This document shows, in pieces, positions 21,350 to 31,919 of a stretch of 64,000 bases of DNA. Source of the stretch: Pratylenchus scribneri (lineage: Eukaryota > Nematoda > Chromadorea > Rhabditida > Pratylenchidae); NCBI GenBank assembly GCA_030063045.1, contig JAQSEB010000071.1, positions 496,001 to 560,000 of the forward strand. The letters run 5' to 3'. The notes below the pieces were generated by a model. It saw nothing but the letters and a program-made list of their open reading frames with translations, was not told where the DNA came from and did no database searches. The stretch's first letter is position 1, and the number at the start of each line of letters is the position of its first letter. A program made the translations under genes and the position numbers.

Positions 21350-23966
21350 TTATTAATGTCGCCTCATTAGGCAGACTTTCTTTTTGCTCATATTTTGAAA
21401 GTCTTTTCTCATTCTTATCTACTTCGTCAGCTGTTAAGGTTGCCACCATCGATTTGACAGTTTCGGCTCTCTTCTTCTTTTCAATTCTATTATTGCTTTT
21501 CAATTTAAGCAATTTTGCTTTTTCTCTATTCAAATTTATTGAATTTGTTTTCAAACAATGGGCTAAAGTGTGTTTAAGCCTTTTTCTTAATGAAAATCTT
21601 CTAATAAAAATGTGAAATGATTTGGCTTCAATTGTAGCCATTGACATTTCATTTAAAATTTTCAATTCTTCTTCTTTTGATTTGTTTAATTTAATGCTTA
21701 AATTTTTTACGGTCCCTTCTTTCTGTGGGAATTCCTTTTGGTTTTCCACAAAAATTTTTTCTTCAATTGTTGAAGACATTATTTGTGAAATAATGGGATT
21801 TGCTTTTTGAGTGCGGGAAAAATTACCCGCTCCACTCAATATTTTTCCAACTATTGATTTGGAGATCCAAAAGCCACTTGGCAATTGTTTTTCTCGAATT
21901 ATATTGAATTCGTTATAATAGTCAATTCCGATTAACAAATCCGGAACTCGACATTCTGCTGGATTGAGCTTGTTGCGTTTTAATTCGCTTGCACTTCTCT
22001 CATCAAATTCTACAGTATCTATGGGACGCAAAATTTTGCTTGTCCTTTCTGGGTACAGTATTTTGTCCCCTTCTTTATTTGTTTTGATGCCAATTTTTGT
22101 CAATGCCATTGTAAATGTTCCTAAATTTTTACCAGCGAAGCCAGATAAGGCAACTTGAGCTGGGATTCTTGATTCTAATTCTAGCTTCTGTGCTAATTTT
22201 TCTCCAATATAAGTCCTTTCACTCATATTGTCGAAGCTTGCAAGTGCGAACGCACTTATATGAGGATATTCAGGATTAAAAACCTGAATAATTTTACTAT
22301 AGAAGAGCTTTTTCTGATTTCTAATGACTCTTCCTTTCTCAATTTCTGATGAGTTTTTCGATTCGCTTTCATTTGGCCTTCTAATGGCACGAATCAAAGA
22401 TGTATGAGTATGGGCTGTGGTTTGCACTTCAGCCTTTTCTTCTCCCTCTTCTTCTTCTTCTGATTGAGGGTCTTCTACTTCCTCTTCCTCATTTTCGGAA
22501 TTGTCGGAAGTTTCTTCTTCGGACATTTTCTTTTCTCCGAATTGGAAAAAACATAATGCTTGATTATGGCCTGATTTTTTACAAAATCGGCAAAATTTTG
22601 GAGGATTAGGACAATCACTCTTTGAGTGTCCCTCCCCAAAACAACCTAAACAAAGGTTTTTCTTTTTGATGCATTCCGTTCTCGCTTTTGCTGTAGGGAA
22701 TTTTTTACATTCTGTATTCCAATGCAAATTTTTTGAATCTTCACAAAATCTACATGGTTTTGATGGCTTTTTCTTGACAAAATTTTTGTCATTTTCTGCT
22801 CTGTTGCTATATTTTGCTGCCACATTCTGTGTGGAAGCCTGAATTGTGGGCTTTTTTCCATTATGCCCTTCTTTTCCCTTCCCTTCTTCCTTTCTTTCTT
22901 TAGGATGGGATTGGGAATAAATTTCATGAACAATTTCTTCTTTTCGGACAATTGTCCTAAAATGGGTAATGAATTGGTCCATGTTCCAATTCAGTGTACC
23001 AATCTCTTCTTTCTTTATGAGAATTTGTCGTAAAATTGGCTTGGTTAATTTCTGTTCAACCATTAGCCAATTCGAAGGTACATTTACCTCTTGACCATTT
23101 GCTTTCAGCAATTGGACTATTCTTTCCAATTCAACTAAAAGTTTTTGATCCTCTTCAAATGATTTACTTATTTTTAGATTTATTAAATCTAAATTTAATT
23201 GTCTGATGACGGATTGGTCATCATCAAATTGGTTTTTGAGGATCTCAATTGCTGCATCATAATTATCATCATCAATTGTTCTGATGCCTGCCAAAAGTAA
23301 TTTTGCTTGGTCTTTAACAAGACCTTTTAGCTCGATTAACTTTTCGATTTTGGTAATTGATGCATTATCATGAATCGCAACTTTATATAACGGCCACCAT
23401 TCGGCCCATTCTGTCTTACTTCCAGAAAATAACTGGAGTTTGAGTGGCTTGAGGGATAGTCCCTGTCTAGCCGGAGCCGCCATATTTTCTGTGGCAGCTC
23501 TCAGAGCATTAGTTTGCTCAATGGCAGCATTTCTTGCCGCCTCTAGCTGCTGCATCAACAAATTTTGTTGTTGCTGCTGTATTTGTTCCTCATTAGGAAC
23601 AAGTCCTTCCAATCTTGTTCTTATTTGAACAAATCTTTGCCTTAGAGTTCTCGCCCTGGTTTTGGCCAATCTAATGGTTGCTGCGGCATTTTGAGTAGTT
23701 TCAAATTGGTCTTGATCTTGCGCCATAGCCGGCCGCTCTAGTGCCGTAGCTCTTTCCACTAGTTTAGACCATTGGTCCCTGGCATGGGCAATTTCTTCTA
23801 TTGCCATTTGAATTTCTCTAATTTCTAATTCAACTTCTCCATGAGCTTCATTAAGCTCATTAATGGTCATTGGATTTTCACCTAAAGCTTCCCTTACAGG
23901 GTTAGCCATTATGTCGTTTAAGGACGCTATTGCATCCTGTATACGATTCTTGAAACACTGGGTCAT
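21144..23966 (-). CDS. BEL/Pao Gag polyprotein with protease-like domain, 940 aa
   Basis: The ORF is intact from ATG (A at -3, good context) to TGA. Residues about 30-165 are helical and Gln/Glu-rich, probably coiled coil. Residues about 170-340 resemble DUF1759, the BEL/Pao Gag capsid-like region (FSGSKTEWAEWWPLY at 180-194, VAIHDN at 196-201). Three zinc knuckles follow: C405/C408/H415/C420 (longer spacing), then canonical C439/C442/H447/C452 and C459/C462/H467/C472, which would bind element RNA. An acidic tract lies at about 482-512. Residues about 555-705 match DUF1758, the retropepsin-like domain, with LLIGIDYYNEF at 677-687. The expected D-T/S-G active site appears as D579-N-M, so protease activity is doubtful. 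A Lys-rich tail follows. The last 55 or so residues look like wrong-frame sequence. No RT or integrase motifs are present. Expected role: particle assembly and RNA packaging in the cytoplasm, with enzymes supplied in trans. Confidence 0.88.
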   Translation of the reverse strand: MTQCFKNRIQDAIASLNDIMANPVREALGENPMTINELNEAHGEVELEIREIQMAIEEIAHARDQWSKLVERATALERPAMAQDQDQFETTQNAAATIRLAKTRARTLRQRFVQIRTRLEGLVPNEEQIQQQQQNLLMQQLEAARNAAIEQTNALRAATENMAAPARQGLSLKPLKLQLFSGSKTEWAEWWPLYKVAIHDNASITKIEKLIELKGLVKDQAKLLLAGIRTIDDDNYDAAIEILKNQFDDDQSVIRQLNLDLINLKISKSFEEDQKLLVELERIVQLLKANGQEVNVPSNWLMVEQKLTKPILRQILIKKEEIGTLNWNMDQFITHFRTIVRKEEIVHEIYSQSHPKERKEEGKGKEGHNGKKPTIQASTQNVAAKYSNRAENDKNFVKKKPSKPCRFCEDSKNLHWNTECKKFPTAKARTECIKKKNLCLGCFGEGHSKSDCPNPPKFCRFCKKSGHNQALCFFQFGEKKMSEEETSDNSENEEEEVEDPQSEEEEEGEEKAEVQTTAHTHTSLIRAIRRPNESESKNSSEIEKGRVIRNQKKLFYSKIIQVFNPEYPHISAFALASFDNMSERTYIGEKLAQKLELESRIPAQVALSGFAGKNLGTFTMALTKIGIKTNKEGDKILYPERTSKILRPIDTVEFDERSASELKRNKLNPAECRVPDLLIGIDYYNEFNIIREKQLPSGFWISKSIVGKILSGAGNFSRTQKANPIISQIMSSTIEEKIFVENQKEFPQKEGTVKNLSIKLNKSKEEELKILNEMSMATIEAKSFHIFIRRFSLRKRLKHTLAHCLKTNSINLNREKAKLLKLKSNNRIEKKKRAETVKSMVATLTADEVDKNEKRLSKYEQKESLPNEATLINPNINLDQEGILGSHGRIEVGIEYRQPADRRPRALQRPWRQLGGRMDERRHWNNQGPQAPIFMVDSMD

Positions 23967-23983
23967 TTTCTAATATTTTATGT

Positions 23984-24250
23984 GACAATTTTTGGAAATT
24001 TCTTTTTGGAATAAATGGCAATTTATTTGAAATTGCTTATTAGAATAAATGACAATTTATTTGAAATTGCTTATTTGAATAAATGGCAATTTATTTGAAA
24101 TTGCTTTTTGGAATAAATGGCAATTTATTAAAATTTGCTTTCTGGAATATTATGGCAATTTATTAAAAATTGCTTTTTGGAATATTATGGCAATTTATTA
24201 AAAATTGCTTTTTGGAATATTATGGCAATTTTTTAGAAATTGCTTTTTTT
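23984..24250 (-). repeat. 34-35-bp tandem repeat in the leader, about 8 copies
   Basis: The core GG(A)CAATTTATT...GAAATTGCTT (+ strand) recurs with starts near 23984, 24017, 24051, 24085, 24119, 24154, 24189 and 24224. Spacing is 33-35 bp. Units nearest Gag read GGAATAAATGGCAATTTA and the distal ones read GGAATATTATGGCAATTT. The run ends in a long T tract. Confidence 0.9.
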
Positions 24251-24319
24251 TTTTTTGGAATTTTTATTTCCCAATTTTTCTTTTAACCACACCTTCTTTT
24301 TGATGAGGACAAAAGAAAT

Positions 24320-24487
24320 GGCCCAATTTTGCTCCAACCGAAGGTCACTCGGCAAAAAAGGCACAATGGACGAATTGAAAATGGCCAATTGCTCCAACCA
24401 ATGAGGTACTCGGCAAAAGGCAATGACGAAATGCGAATGAAGATGGCCAATTTGCTCCAACCAATTAGAGGCACTCGGCAAAAAGGC
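24320..24487 (-). repeat. 62-63-bp tandem repeat in the leader, 2.7 copies
   Basis: Units start near 24320, 24383 and 24445 (+ strand) with GGCCAATT(T)TGCTCCAACC, followed by ACTCGGCAAAA. The third copy is cut short before the primer binding site. In the RNA the repeated cores read GGTTGGAGCAAATTGGCC and TTTTGCCGAGT. The copies vary mostly in the linker. Confidence 0.88.
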
Positions 24488-24490
24488 TTA

Positions 24491-24505
24491 TTAGCAGGGT
24501 CGCCA
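24491..24505 (-). promoter_or_regulatory. Primer binding site
   Basis: In element orientation the sequence two bases after the 5' LTR reads TGGCGACCCTGCTAA. It begins with TGG, complementary to a tRNA CCA end. The first eight bases, TGGCGACC, are the same as the start of tRNA-Arg-type sites known from some insect LTR elements. An arginine tRNA primer is therefore plausible but not proven here. Confidence 0.78.
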
Positions 24506-24507
24506 CG

Positions 24508-24953
24508 TGAGGGAAACACGAAACACTCTTAAACTCTTTGTTTGACTCTGTTGCTTCCCTCTTTGGTTTAAAATCAAATTCAAGGCCAATGAATTACAAA
24601 CAAATTCTTTATTATCTGTAAAGCCTCAAACTTGGGTAATTAAACCATTCAAAATGAATGAAATGAGTAAAAATGACAACTAAAATGAAATGGCAATTTA
24701 ATGCTAAAAGGCAAAACGAGCCGAATATGGCTCGAAGAAAATGAATGAAATGAACAAACTAAAATGTCGAGACAAATATTGGCGGAATGAAATGAATGGA
24801 TGGACAAATCCGATGTGAAATTGCTAAAGGGAAAATTGTAATAAAGGAAATTATTATGGAAGACGATCACTAAAATGGGGGAAATGAAATGGGGAAAATT
24901 GTGTGAGAAAATGTGATTGTAATCTTTCCAATTTGTGGACTCTGTTCACAACA
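24508..24953 (-). repeat. 5' LTR (446 bp)
   Basis: The partner of the LTR at 20668-21112, with TG and CA ends. In element orientation it is the upstream LTR and would hold the promoter. All 8 differences from the other copy fall in the R/U5 side (24526-24655), and the U3 side is identical. The polyadenylation hexamer is at 24608-24613. Small ORFs here are not considered genes. Confidence 0.93.
24608..24613 (-). promoter_or_regulatory. AATAAA polyadenylation signal in 5' LTR
   Basis: The minus strand reads AATAAAG at the same LTR position as the signal at 20768-20773. In the upstream LTR this signal is normally bypassed during transcription of the element. Confidence 0.55.
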
Positions 24954-24957
24954 AAGT
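24954..24957. repeat. Target site duplication, right copy (AAGT)
   Basis: AAGT directly follows the LTR end ACAACA and matches 20664-20667. The interrupted satellite monomer resumes immediately with CAATTTTTAAAATTTC. Confidence 0.88.
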
Positions 24958-26039
24958 CAATTTTTAAAATTTCAATTTTTTGTAAATATATTCCAATAGA
25001 ATATACATAAATCCATCAGTATATTACGAATATTCTAATCAAAATAAAAAATATAGTTAAATACAATTAAATTCTTATGAATTTTTCTCTTAAGCAAGTA
25101 GTTCAAAAAAATTAAAATTTCTTTATTTTTTTTAAATTTTTTGAAATCTAGAAAACAAATTATACTAATCATACATTTGCTGTAGAATCTAAATAATTAT
25201 ATATTTTTTGAATAAATAAATTGTATTCATAGGAAAGAAATAGAATACTCCCCTTAGGCTAAAAAAAGTCAATTTTTAAAATTTCAATTTTTTGTAAATA
25301 TATTCCAATAGAATATACATAAATCCATCAGTATATTACGAATATTCTAATCAAAATAAAAAATATAGTTAAATACAATTAAATTCTTATGAATTTTTCT
25401 CTTAAGCAAGTAGTTCAAAAAAATTAAAATTTCTTTATTTTTTTAAATTTTTTGAAATCTAGAAAACAAATTATACTAATCATACATTTGCTGTAGAATC
25501 TAAATAATTATATATTTTTTGAATAAATAAATTGTATTCATAGGAAAGAAATAGAATACTCCCCTTAGGCTAAAAAAAGTCAATTTTTAAAATTTCAATT
25601 TTTTGTAAATATATTCCAATAGAATATACATAAATCCATCAGTATATTACGAATATTCTAATCAAAATAAAAAATATAGTTAAATACAATTAAATTCTTA
25701 TGAATTTTTCTCTTAAGCAAGTAGTTCAAAAAAATTAAAATTTCTTTATTTTTTTAAATTTTTTGAAATCTAGAAAACAAATTATACTAATCATACATTT
25801 GCTGTAGAATCTAAATAATTATATATTTTTTGAATAAATAAATTGTATTCATAGGAAAGAAATAGAATACTCCCCTTAGGCTAAAAAAAGTCAATTTTTA
25901 AAATTTCAATTTTTTGTAAATATATTCCAATAGAATATACATAAATCCATCAGTAGATTAGGAATATTCTAATCAAAATAAAAAATATAGTTAAATACAA
26001 TTAAATTCTTATGAAATTTTCTCTTAAGCAAGTAGTTCA

Positions 26040-29000
26040 AAAAAATTAAAATTTCTTTATTTTTTTAAATTTTTTGAAATCTAGAAAACAAATTATACTA
26101 ATCATACTGTAGAATCTAAATAATTATATATTTTTTGAATAAATAAATTGTATTCATAGGAAAGAAATAGAATACTCCCCTTAGGCTAAAAAAAGTCAAT
26201 TTTTAAAATTACAATTTTTTGTAAATATATTCCAATAGAATATACATAAATCCATCAGTATATTACGAATATTCTAATCAAAATAAAAAATATAGTTAAA
26301 TACAATTAAATTCTTATGAATTTTTCTCTTAAGCAAGTAGTTCAAAAAAATTAAAATTTCTTTATTTTTTTAAATTTTTTGAAATCTAGAAAACAATTTA
26401 TACTAATCATACATTTGCTGTAGAATCTAAATAATTATATATTTTTTGAATAAATAAATTGTATTCTTAGGAAAGAAATAGAATACTCCCCTTAGGCTAA
26501 AAAAAGTCAATTTTTAAAATTTCAATTTTTTGTAAATATATTCCAATAGAATATACATAAATCCATCAGTATATTAGGAATATTCTAATCAAAATAAAAA
26601 ATATAGTTTAATACAATTAAATTCTTATGAATTTTTCTCTTAAGCAAGTAGTTCAAAAAACTAAAATTTCTTTATTTTTTTAAATTTTTTGAAATCTAGA
26701 AAACAAATTATACTAATCATACATTTTCTGTAGAATCTAAATAATCATATATTTTTTGAATAAATAAATTGTATTCATAGGAAGGAAATAGAATACTCCT
26801 ATTAGGCAAAAAAAAAGTCAATTTTTAAAATTTCAATTTTTTGTAAATATATTCCAATAGAATATACATAAATCCATCAGTATATTACGAATATTCTAAT
26901 CAAAATAAAAAATATAGTTAAATACAATTAAATTCTTATGAATTTTTCTCTTAAGCAAGTAGTTCAAAAAAATTAAAATTTCTTTATTTTTTTAAATTTT
27001 TTGAAATCTAGAAAACAAATTATACTAATCATACTGTAGAATCTAAATAATTATATATTTTTTGAATAAATAAATTGTATTCATAGGAAAGAAATAGAAT
27101 ACTCCCCTTAGGCTAAAAAAAGTCAATTTTTAAAATTTCAATTTTTTGTAAATATATTCCAATAGAATATACATAAATCCATCAGTATATTAGGAATATT
27201 CTAATCAAAATAAAAAATATAGTTAAATACAATTAAATTCTTATGAATTTTTCTCTTAAGCAAGTAGTTCAAAAAAATTAAAATTTCTTTATTTTTTTAA
27301 ATTTTTTGAAATCTAGAAAACAAATTATACTAATCATACATTTGCTGTAGAATCTAAATAATTATATATTTTTTGAATAAATAAATTGTATTCATAGGAA
27401 AGAAATAGAATACTCCCCTTAGGCTAAAAAAAGTCAATTTTAAAATTTCAATTTTTTGTAAATATATTCCAATAGAATATACATAAATCCATCAGTATAT
27501 TACGAATATTCTAATCAAAATAAAAAATATAGTTAAATACAATTAAATTCTTATGAATTTTTCTCTTAAGCAAGTAGTTCAAAAAAATTAAAATTTCTTT
27601 ATTTTTTTAAATTTTCTGAAATCTAGAATACAAATTGTTCTTATCATACATTTTCTGTAGAATCTAAATAATCATATATTTTTTGAATAAATAAATTGTA
27701 TTCATAGGAAGGAAATAGAATACTCCTATTAGGCAAAAAAAAAGTCAATTTTTAAAATTTCAATTTTTTGTAAATATATTCCAATAGAATATACATAAAT
27801 CCATCAGTAGATTAGGAATATTCTAATCAAAATAAAAAATATAGTTAAATACAATTAAATTCTTATGAAATTTTCTCTTAAGCAAGTAGTTCAAAAAAAT
27901 TAAAATTTCTTTATTTTTTTAAATTTTTTGAAATCTAGAAAACAAATTATACTAATCATACTGTAGAATCTAAATAATTATATATTTTTTGAATAAATAA
28001 ATTGTATTCATAGGAAAGAAATAGAATACTCCCCTTAGGCTAAAAAAAGTCAATTTTTAAAATTTCAATTTTTTGTAAATATATTCCAATAGAATATACA
28101 TAAATCCATCAGTAGATTAGGAATATTCTAATCAAAATAAAAAATATAGTTAAATACAATTAAATTCTTATGAATTTTTCTCTTAAGCAAGTAGTTCAAA
28201 AAAATTAAAATTTCTTTATTTTTTTAAATTTTTTGAAATCTAGAAAACAAATTATACTAATCATACATTTGCTGTAGAATCTAAATAATTATATATTTTT
28301 TGAATAAATAAATTGTATTCATAGGAAAGAAATAGAATACTCCCCTTAGGCTAAAAAAAGTCAATTTTTAAAATTACAATTTTTTGTAAATATATTCCAA
28401 TAGAATATACATAAATCCATCAGTATATTACGAATATTCTAATCAAAATAAAAAATATAGTTAAATACAATTAAATTCTTATGAAATTTTCTCTTAAGCA
28501 AGTAGTTCAAAAAAATTAAAATTTCTTTATTTTTTTAAATTTTTTGAAATCTAGAAAACAAATTATACTAATCATACTGTAGAATCTAAATAATTATATA
28601 TTTTTTGAATAAATAAATTGTATTCATAGGAAAGAAATAGAATACTCCCCTTAGGCTAAAAAAAGTCAATTTTTAAAATTTCAATTTTTTGTAAATATAT
28701 TCCAATAGAATATACATAAATCCATCAGTATATTACGAATATTCTAATCAAAATAAAAAATATAGTTAAATACAATTAAATTCTTATGAATTTTTCTCTT
28801 AAGCAAGTAGTTCAAAAAAATTAAAATTTCTTTATTTTTTTAAATTTTTTGAAATCTAGAAAACAATTTATACTAATCATACATTTGCTGTAGAATCTAA
28901 ATAATTATATATTTTTTGAATAAATAAATTGTATTCTTAGGAAAGAAATAGAATACTCCCCTTAGGCTAAAAAAAGTCAATTTTTAAAATTTCAATTTTT

Positions 29001-31000
29001 TGTAAATATATTCCAATAGAATATACATAAATCCATCAGTATATTAGGAATATTCTAATCAAAATAAAAAATATAGTTTAATACAATTAAATTCTTATGA
29101 ATTTTTCTCTTAAGCAAGTAGTTCAAAAAACTAAAATTTCTTTATTTTTTTAAATTTTTTGAAATCTAGAAAACAAATTATACTAATCATACATTTTCTG
29201 TAGAATCTAAATAATCATATATTTTTTGAATAAATAAATTGTATTCATAGGAAGGAAATAGAATACTCCTATTAGGCAAAAAAAAAGTCAATTTTTAAAA
29301 TTTCAATTTTTTGTAAATATATTCCAATAGAATATACATAAATCCATCAGTATATTACGAATATTCTAATCAAAATAAAAAATATAGTTAAATACAATTA
29401 AATTCTTATGAATTTTTCTCTTAAGCAAGTAGTTCAAAAAAATTAAAATTTCTTTATTTTTTTAAATTTTTTGAAATCTAGAAAACAAATTATACTAATC
29501 ATACTGTAGAATCTAAATAATTATATATTTTTTGAATAAATAAATTGTATTCATAGGAAAGAAATAGAATACTCCCCTTAGGCTAAAAAAAGTCAATTTT
29601 TAAAATTTCAATTTTTTGTAAATATATTCCAATAGAATATACATAAATCCATCAGTATATTAGGAATATTCTAATCAAAATAAAAAATATAGTTAAATAC
29701 AATTAAATTCTTATGAATTTTTCTCTTAAGCAAGTAGTTCAAAAAAATTAAAATTTCTTTATTTTTTTAAATTTTTTGAAATCTAGAAAACAAATTATAC
29801 TAATCATACATTTGCTGTAGAATCTAAATAATTATATATTTTTTGAATAAATAAATTGTATTCATAGGAAAGAAATAGAATACTCCCCTTAGGCTAAAAA
29901 AAGTCAATTTTTAAAATTTCAATTTTTTGTAAATATATTCCAATAGAATATACATAAATCCATCAGTATATTACGAATATTCTAATCAAAATAAAAAATA
30001 TAGTTAAATACAATTAAATTCTTATGAATTTTTCTCTTAAGCAAGTAGTTCAAAAAAATTAAAATTTCTTTATTTTTTTAAATTTTCTGAAATCTAGAAT
30101 ACAAATTGTTCTTATCATACATTTTCTGTAGAATCTAAATAATCATATATTTTTTGAATAAATAAATTGTATTCATAGGAAGGAAATAGAATACTCCTAT
30201 TAGGCAAAAAAAAAGTCAATTTTTAAAATTTCAATTTTTTGTAAATATATTCCAATAGAATATACATAAATCCATCAGTAGATTAGGAATATTCTAATCA
30301 AAATAAAAAATATAGTTAAATACAATTAAATTCTTATGAAATTTTCTCTTAAGCAAGTAGTTCAAAAAAATTAAAATTTCTTTATTTTTTTAAATTTTTT
30401 GAAATCTAGAAAACAAATTATACTAATCATACTGTAGAATCTAAATAATTATATATTTTTTGAATAAATAAATTGTATTCATAGGAAAGAAATAGAATAC
30501 TCCCCTTAGGCTAAAAAAAGTCAATTTTTAAAATTTCAATTTTTTGTAAATATATTCCAATAGAATATACATAAATCCATCAGTAGATTAGGAATATTCT
30601 AATCAAAATAAAAAATATAGTTAAATACAATTAAATTCTTATGAATTTTTCTCTTAAGCAAGTAGTTCAAAAAAATTAAAATTTCTTTATTTTTTTAAAT
30701 TTTTTGAAATCTAGAAAACAAATTATACTAATCATACATTTGCTGTAGAATCTAAATAATTATATATTTTTTGAATAAATAAATTGTATTCATAGGAAAG
30801 AAATAGAATACTCCCCTTAGGCTAAAAAAAGTCAATTTTTAAAATTACAATTTTTTGTAAATATATTCCAATAGAATATACATAAATCCATCAGTATATT
30901 ACGAATATTCTAATCAAAATAAAAAATATAGTTAAATACAATTAAATTCTTATGAAATTTTCTCTTAAGCAAGTAGTTCAAAAAAATTAAAATTTCTTTA
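26040..31000 (+). repeat. Eight-monomer higher-order repeat, period about 2470 bp
   Basis: The 6-bp-deleted form AATCATACTGTAG occurs near 26101, 27031 and 27955, then at 28571, 29499 and 30428, then 31044, a spacing of about 2470 bp each time. The rare GTATTCTTAGGAAAG occurs at 26461 and 28931. The divergent CTAGAATACAAATTGTTC occurs near 27624 and 30094. Two complete tandem copies are visible and a third begins near 31 kb. Confidence 0.88.
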
Positions 31001-31919
31001 TTTTTTTAAATTTTTTGAAATCTAGAAAACAAATTATACTAATCATACTGTAGAATCTAAATAATTATATATTTTTTGAATAAATAAATTGTATTCATAG
31101 GAAAGAAATAGAATACTCCCCTTAGGCTAAAAAAAGTCAATTTTTAAAATTTCAATTTTTTGTAAATATATTCCAATAGAATATACATAAATCCATCAGT
31201 ATATTACGAATATTCTAATCAAAATAAAAAATATAGTTAAATACAATTAAATTCTTATGAATTTTTCTCTTAAGCAAGTAGTTCAAAAAAATTAAAATTT
31301 CTTTATTTTTTTAAATTTTTTGAAATCTAGAAAACAAATTATACTAATCATACATTTGCTGTAGAATCTAAATAATTATATATTTTTTGAATAAATAAAT
31401 TGTATTCATAGGAAAGAAATAGAATACTCCCCTTAGGCTAAAAAAAGTCAATTTTTAAAATTACAATTTTTTGTAAATATATTCCAATAGAATATACATA
31501 AATCCATCAGTATATTACGAATATTCTAATCAAAATAAAAAATATAGTTAAATACAATTAAATTCTTATGAATTTTTCTCTTAAGCAAGTAGTTCAAAAA
31601 AATTAAAATTTCTTTATTTTTTTAAATTTTTTGAAATCTAGAAAACAATTTATACTAATCATACATTTGCTGTAGAATCTAAATAATTATATATTTTTTG
31701 AATAAATAAATTGTATTCATAGGAAAGAAATAGAATACTCCCCTTAGGCTAAAAAAAGTCAATTTTTAAAATTTCAATTTTTTGTAAATATATTCCAATA
31801 GAATATACATAAATCCATCAGTATATTACGAATATTCTAATCAAAATAAAAAATATAGTTAAATACAATTAAATTCTTATGAATTTTTCTCTTAAGCAAC
31901 TAGTTCAAAAAATTAAAAT

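Larger units (their letters stand above)
23967..24490 (-). other. 5' leader of the element, repeat-rich
   Basis: This stretch lies between the primer binding site and the Gag start codon. It holds two different tandem repeats, described separately, plus a T-rich spacer at about 24241-24300. Small ORFs on both strands here follow the repeats and show no protein-like features. It should form the untranslated leader of the genomic RNA, where packaging signals usually lie. Confidence 0.7.
20668..24953 (-). mobile_element. Non-autonomous BEL/Pao-type LTR retrotransposon
   Basis: A 4286-bp element is inserted in a satellite monomer. It has LTRs of 445 and 446 bp bounded by TG and CA, an AAGT target duplication, a primer binding site, a short polypurine tract and a single ORF on the minus strand. 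The ORF encodes a DUF1759-type Gag domain, three zinc knuckles and a DUF1758-like aspartic protease region, an order typical of BEL/Pao. There is no reverse transcriptase, RNase H or integrase coding region, and the ORF stops 31 bp before the 3' LTR. A full BEL/Pao element is usually 5-8 kb or more. I infer a deletion derivative that needs enzymes from a relative. LTRs differ at 8 positions, so the insertion is not brand new. It is the only non-satellite sequence in the window. Confidence 0.92.

Noticed and set aside
22646..22951. 101-codon minus-strand ORF overlapping the zinc-knuckle region
   Set aside because: It is an alternative frame of the Gag coding region. The zinc knuckles occur only in the Gag frame.
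21319..23628. Several plus-strand ORFs of 62-98 codons antisense to gag
   Set aside because: They are antisense shadows of the Gag ORF, hydrophobic because the opposite strand encodes Lys/Glu-rich protein. No start context or domain supports them.
24491..24505. tRNA gene at the primer binding site
   Set aside because: Only the 3' end complement is present. No cloverleaf-length sequence is seen around it.
24233..24532. Three small ORFs in the leader (67-82 codons, both strands)
   Set aside because: Their repeated peptide content comes from the 62-bp tandem repeat. They lie in the untranslated leader next to the primer binding site.
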